A DNA stretch of 5,043 bases. Origin: Acidobacteriota bacterium. GTDB lineage: Bacteria > Acidobacteriota > Terriglobia > Terriglobales > Acidobacteriaceae. The stretch covers positions 1 to 5,043 of the forward strand of contig JAJZHR010000233.1 of assembly GCA_021810815.1 (NCBI GenBank). The letters run 5' to 3'. Position numbers and translations under genes: made by a program. This document shows positions 4,314-5,043 of the stretch, in pieces. The notes under the pieces were generated by a model. It ran no database searches and was not told the origin of the DNA. It saw only the letters and a program-made list of their open reading frames with translations. Every line of letters begins with the position of its first letter. Position 1 is the first letter of the stretch.

Positions 4314-5043
4314 CTAGCCTAACCGCTCTCCGGGCTTGAGCTGATAGCCGCTGCAAAACTCGCTGGCGGCCAGCCGCTTCTTGCCCTCAAGCTGCACCTG
4401 CAACAGCTCCAGCACGGTGCCGCCGCCGCACTGGACGAGCATGCGTCCGTCCACGGCGAGCAACACACCCGGCTCGGCGGAGAGCTGCGGCTGAGCGGCT
4501 GGAACATGCGCCGCTTCTGTAACTCCCATCGCAACTGGCACGGGCATCGCTTCCGGCATCGCTTCCGCAACGCGCATCGCATGCACGATGAGCTTTTTCC
4601 CCCGCAGGGAGGTGTAAGCTCCGGGCCACGGCTGGAAGCCGCGCCATCGGTTGTAGAGCGACGGTGCTGGCCGCGTGAAGTCCATCCGGGCGTCTTCGCG
4701 GGTGAGGATGGGAGCGAGCGTGGCCAGAGCGTCGTCCTGCTTCACGGGAGACAGAGTTCCCCGGGCCAGGCCATCGAGCGTCTCCACCATCAGGGCAGAT
4801 CCCATCTCTGCGAGCAGCGGGAAAAGCTCCTGCGCGGTCTGAGCGGGGCCGATGGGGAGTTCGCGCCGCAGCAGCATGTCCCCGGTGTCCAGGCCGGCGT
4901 CGAGGCGCATGGTGGTGACGCCGGTCGCAGTCTCGCCGTTGGCGACGGCCCACTGCACCGGGGCCGCGCCGCGATACTTCGGCAGCAGAGATCCGTGGAG
5001 ATTGATGTTCCCGAAGCGGGGCAGGTCGAGCATCCACTGCGGA
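4314..5043 (-). CDS. fmt: methionyl-tRNA formyltransferase Fmt (N-terminus outside window)
   Basis: Fmt transfers a formyl group from 10-formyl-tetrahydrofolate to Met-tRNA(fMet), giving the bacterial initiator tRNA. About 242 residues are visible; the first 90-100, with the N-terminal part of the formyltransferase domain, lie beyond the right edge. The frame stays open to the edge (PQW precedes MLDLP). Visible motifs are INLHGSLLPKYRGAAPVQWA with the catalytic Asn and His, and TGVTTMRLDAGLDTGDML with the catalytic Asp. The C-terminal tRNA-binding domain follows, beginning near YNRWRGFQPWPGAYT and ending ELLQVQLEGKKRLAASEF then GYQLKPGERL. An Ala/Met/Pro-rich insert of about 25 residues (EAMPEAMPVPVAMGVTEAAH region) interrupts the C-terminal domain and is partly encoded by a 12-bp tandem repeat. 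The gene is first of the visible fmt-rsmB pair; def commonly lies upstream in such operons but is not in view. Confidence 0.96.
   Translation of the reverse strand, partial: PQWMLDLPRFGNINLHGSLLPKYRGAAPVQWAVANGETATGVTTMRLDAGLDTGDMLLRRELPIGPAQTAQELFPLLAEMGSALMVETLDGLARGTLSPVKQDDALATLAPILTREDARMDFTRPAPSLYNRWRGFQPWPGAYTSLRGKKLIVHAMRVAEAMPEAMPVPVAMGVTEAAHVPAAQPQLSAEPGVLLAVDGRMLVQCGGGTVLELLQVQLEGKKRLAASEFCSGYQLKPGERLG
4544..4567. repeat. two perfect tandem copies of a 12-bp unit inside fmt
   Basis: GCATCGCTTCCG occurs twice in a row (4544-4555 and 4556-4567). On the coding strand it encodes EAMPEAMP, so copy-number change keeps the reading frame. Looser GCATCGC copies lie just to the right (about 4576-4582), with an ATCGC at 4528-4532, showing a locally repetitive patch within the C-terminal domain insert of Fmt. 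Confidence 0.85.

Overview
The window looks like Acidobacteriota, probably a Terriglobia/Acidobacteriaceae relative. The reasons are the WalJ/YycJ-type metallo-beta-lactamase protein with a long variable insert, the orphan zf-HC2-like two-TM protein, and Ala/Pro-rich extensions on housekeeping enzymes. This placement rests on recalled family features, not a search. Most of the window is GC-rich (one hand-counted 60-base line in rsmB is 75% GC), but the first 240 bases are only about 44% GC.

Region 1 (1-898, + strand) is a tight run of three reading frames: the C-terminal end of an unrecognised protein, a small conserved-looking protein of about 82 aa, and a DUF2335 two-TM membrane protein with a GTG start. 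Gaps are only a few bases, so they probably form one operon. The low GC at the left and the lack of any housekeeping gene suggest the edge of an accessory island. This is the least explained part of the window.

Region 2 (899-2187) starts with an 81-base spacer holding a possible 22-codon leader ORF and a weak terminator-like hairpin. It then carries the MBL-fold hydrolase gene (walJ/yycJ family) and a 143-base gap with a hairpin and a possible promoter.

Region 3 (2188-2694, + strand) is a zf-HC2-like membrane protein with no sigma factor beside it. It converges on rsmB, and the two stop codons flank a 12-bp UUCG hairpin.

Region 4 (2750-5043, - strand) is the translation operon fmt-rsmB. fmt (methionyl-tRNA formyltransferase) is cut by the right edge and lacks its N-terminus. 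rsmB (16S rRNA m5C967 methyltransferase) is complete and starts 4 bases after the fmt stop. Both act in protein synthesis: fmt formylates initiator Met-tRNA, and rsmB modifies the small-subunit rRNA.

No tRNA, rRNA, CRISPR array, insertion sequence or attachment site was seen. No clearly new system is proven here; the best candidate for follow-up is the three-gene cassette at the left edge.
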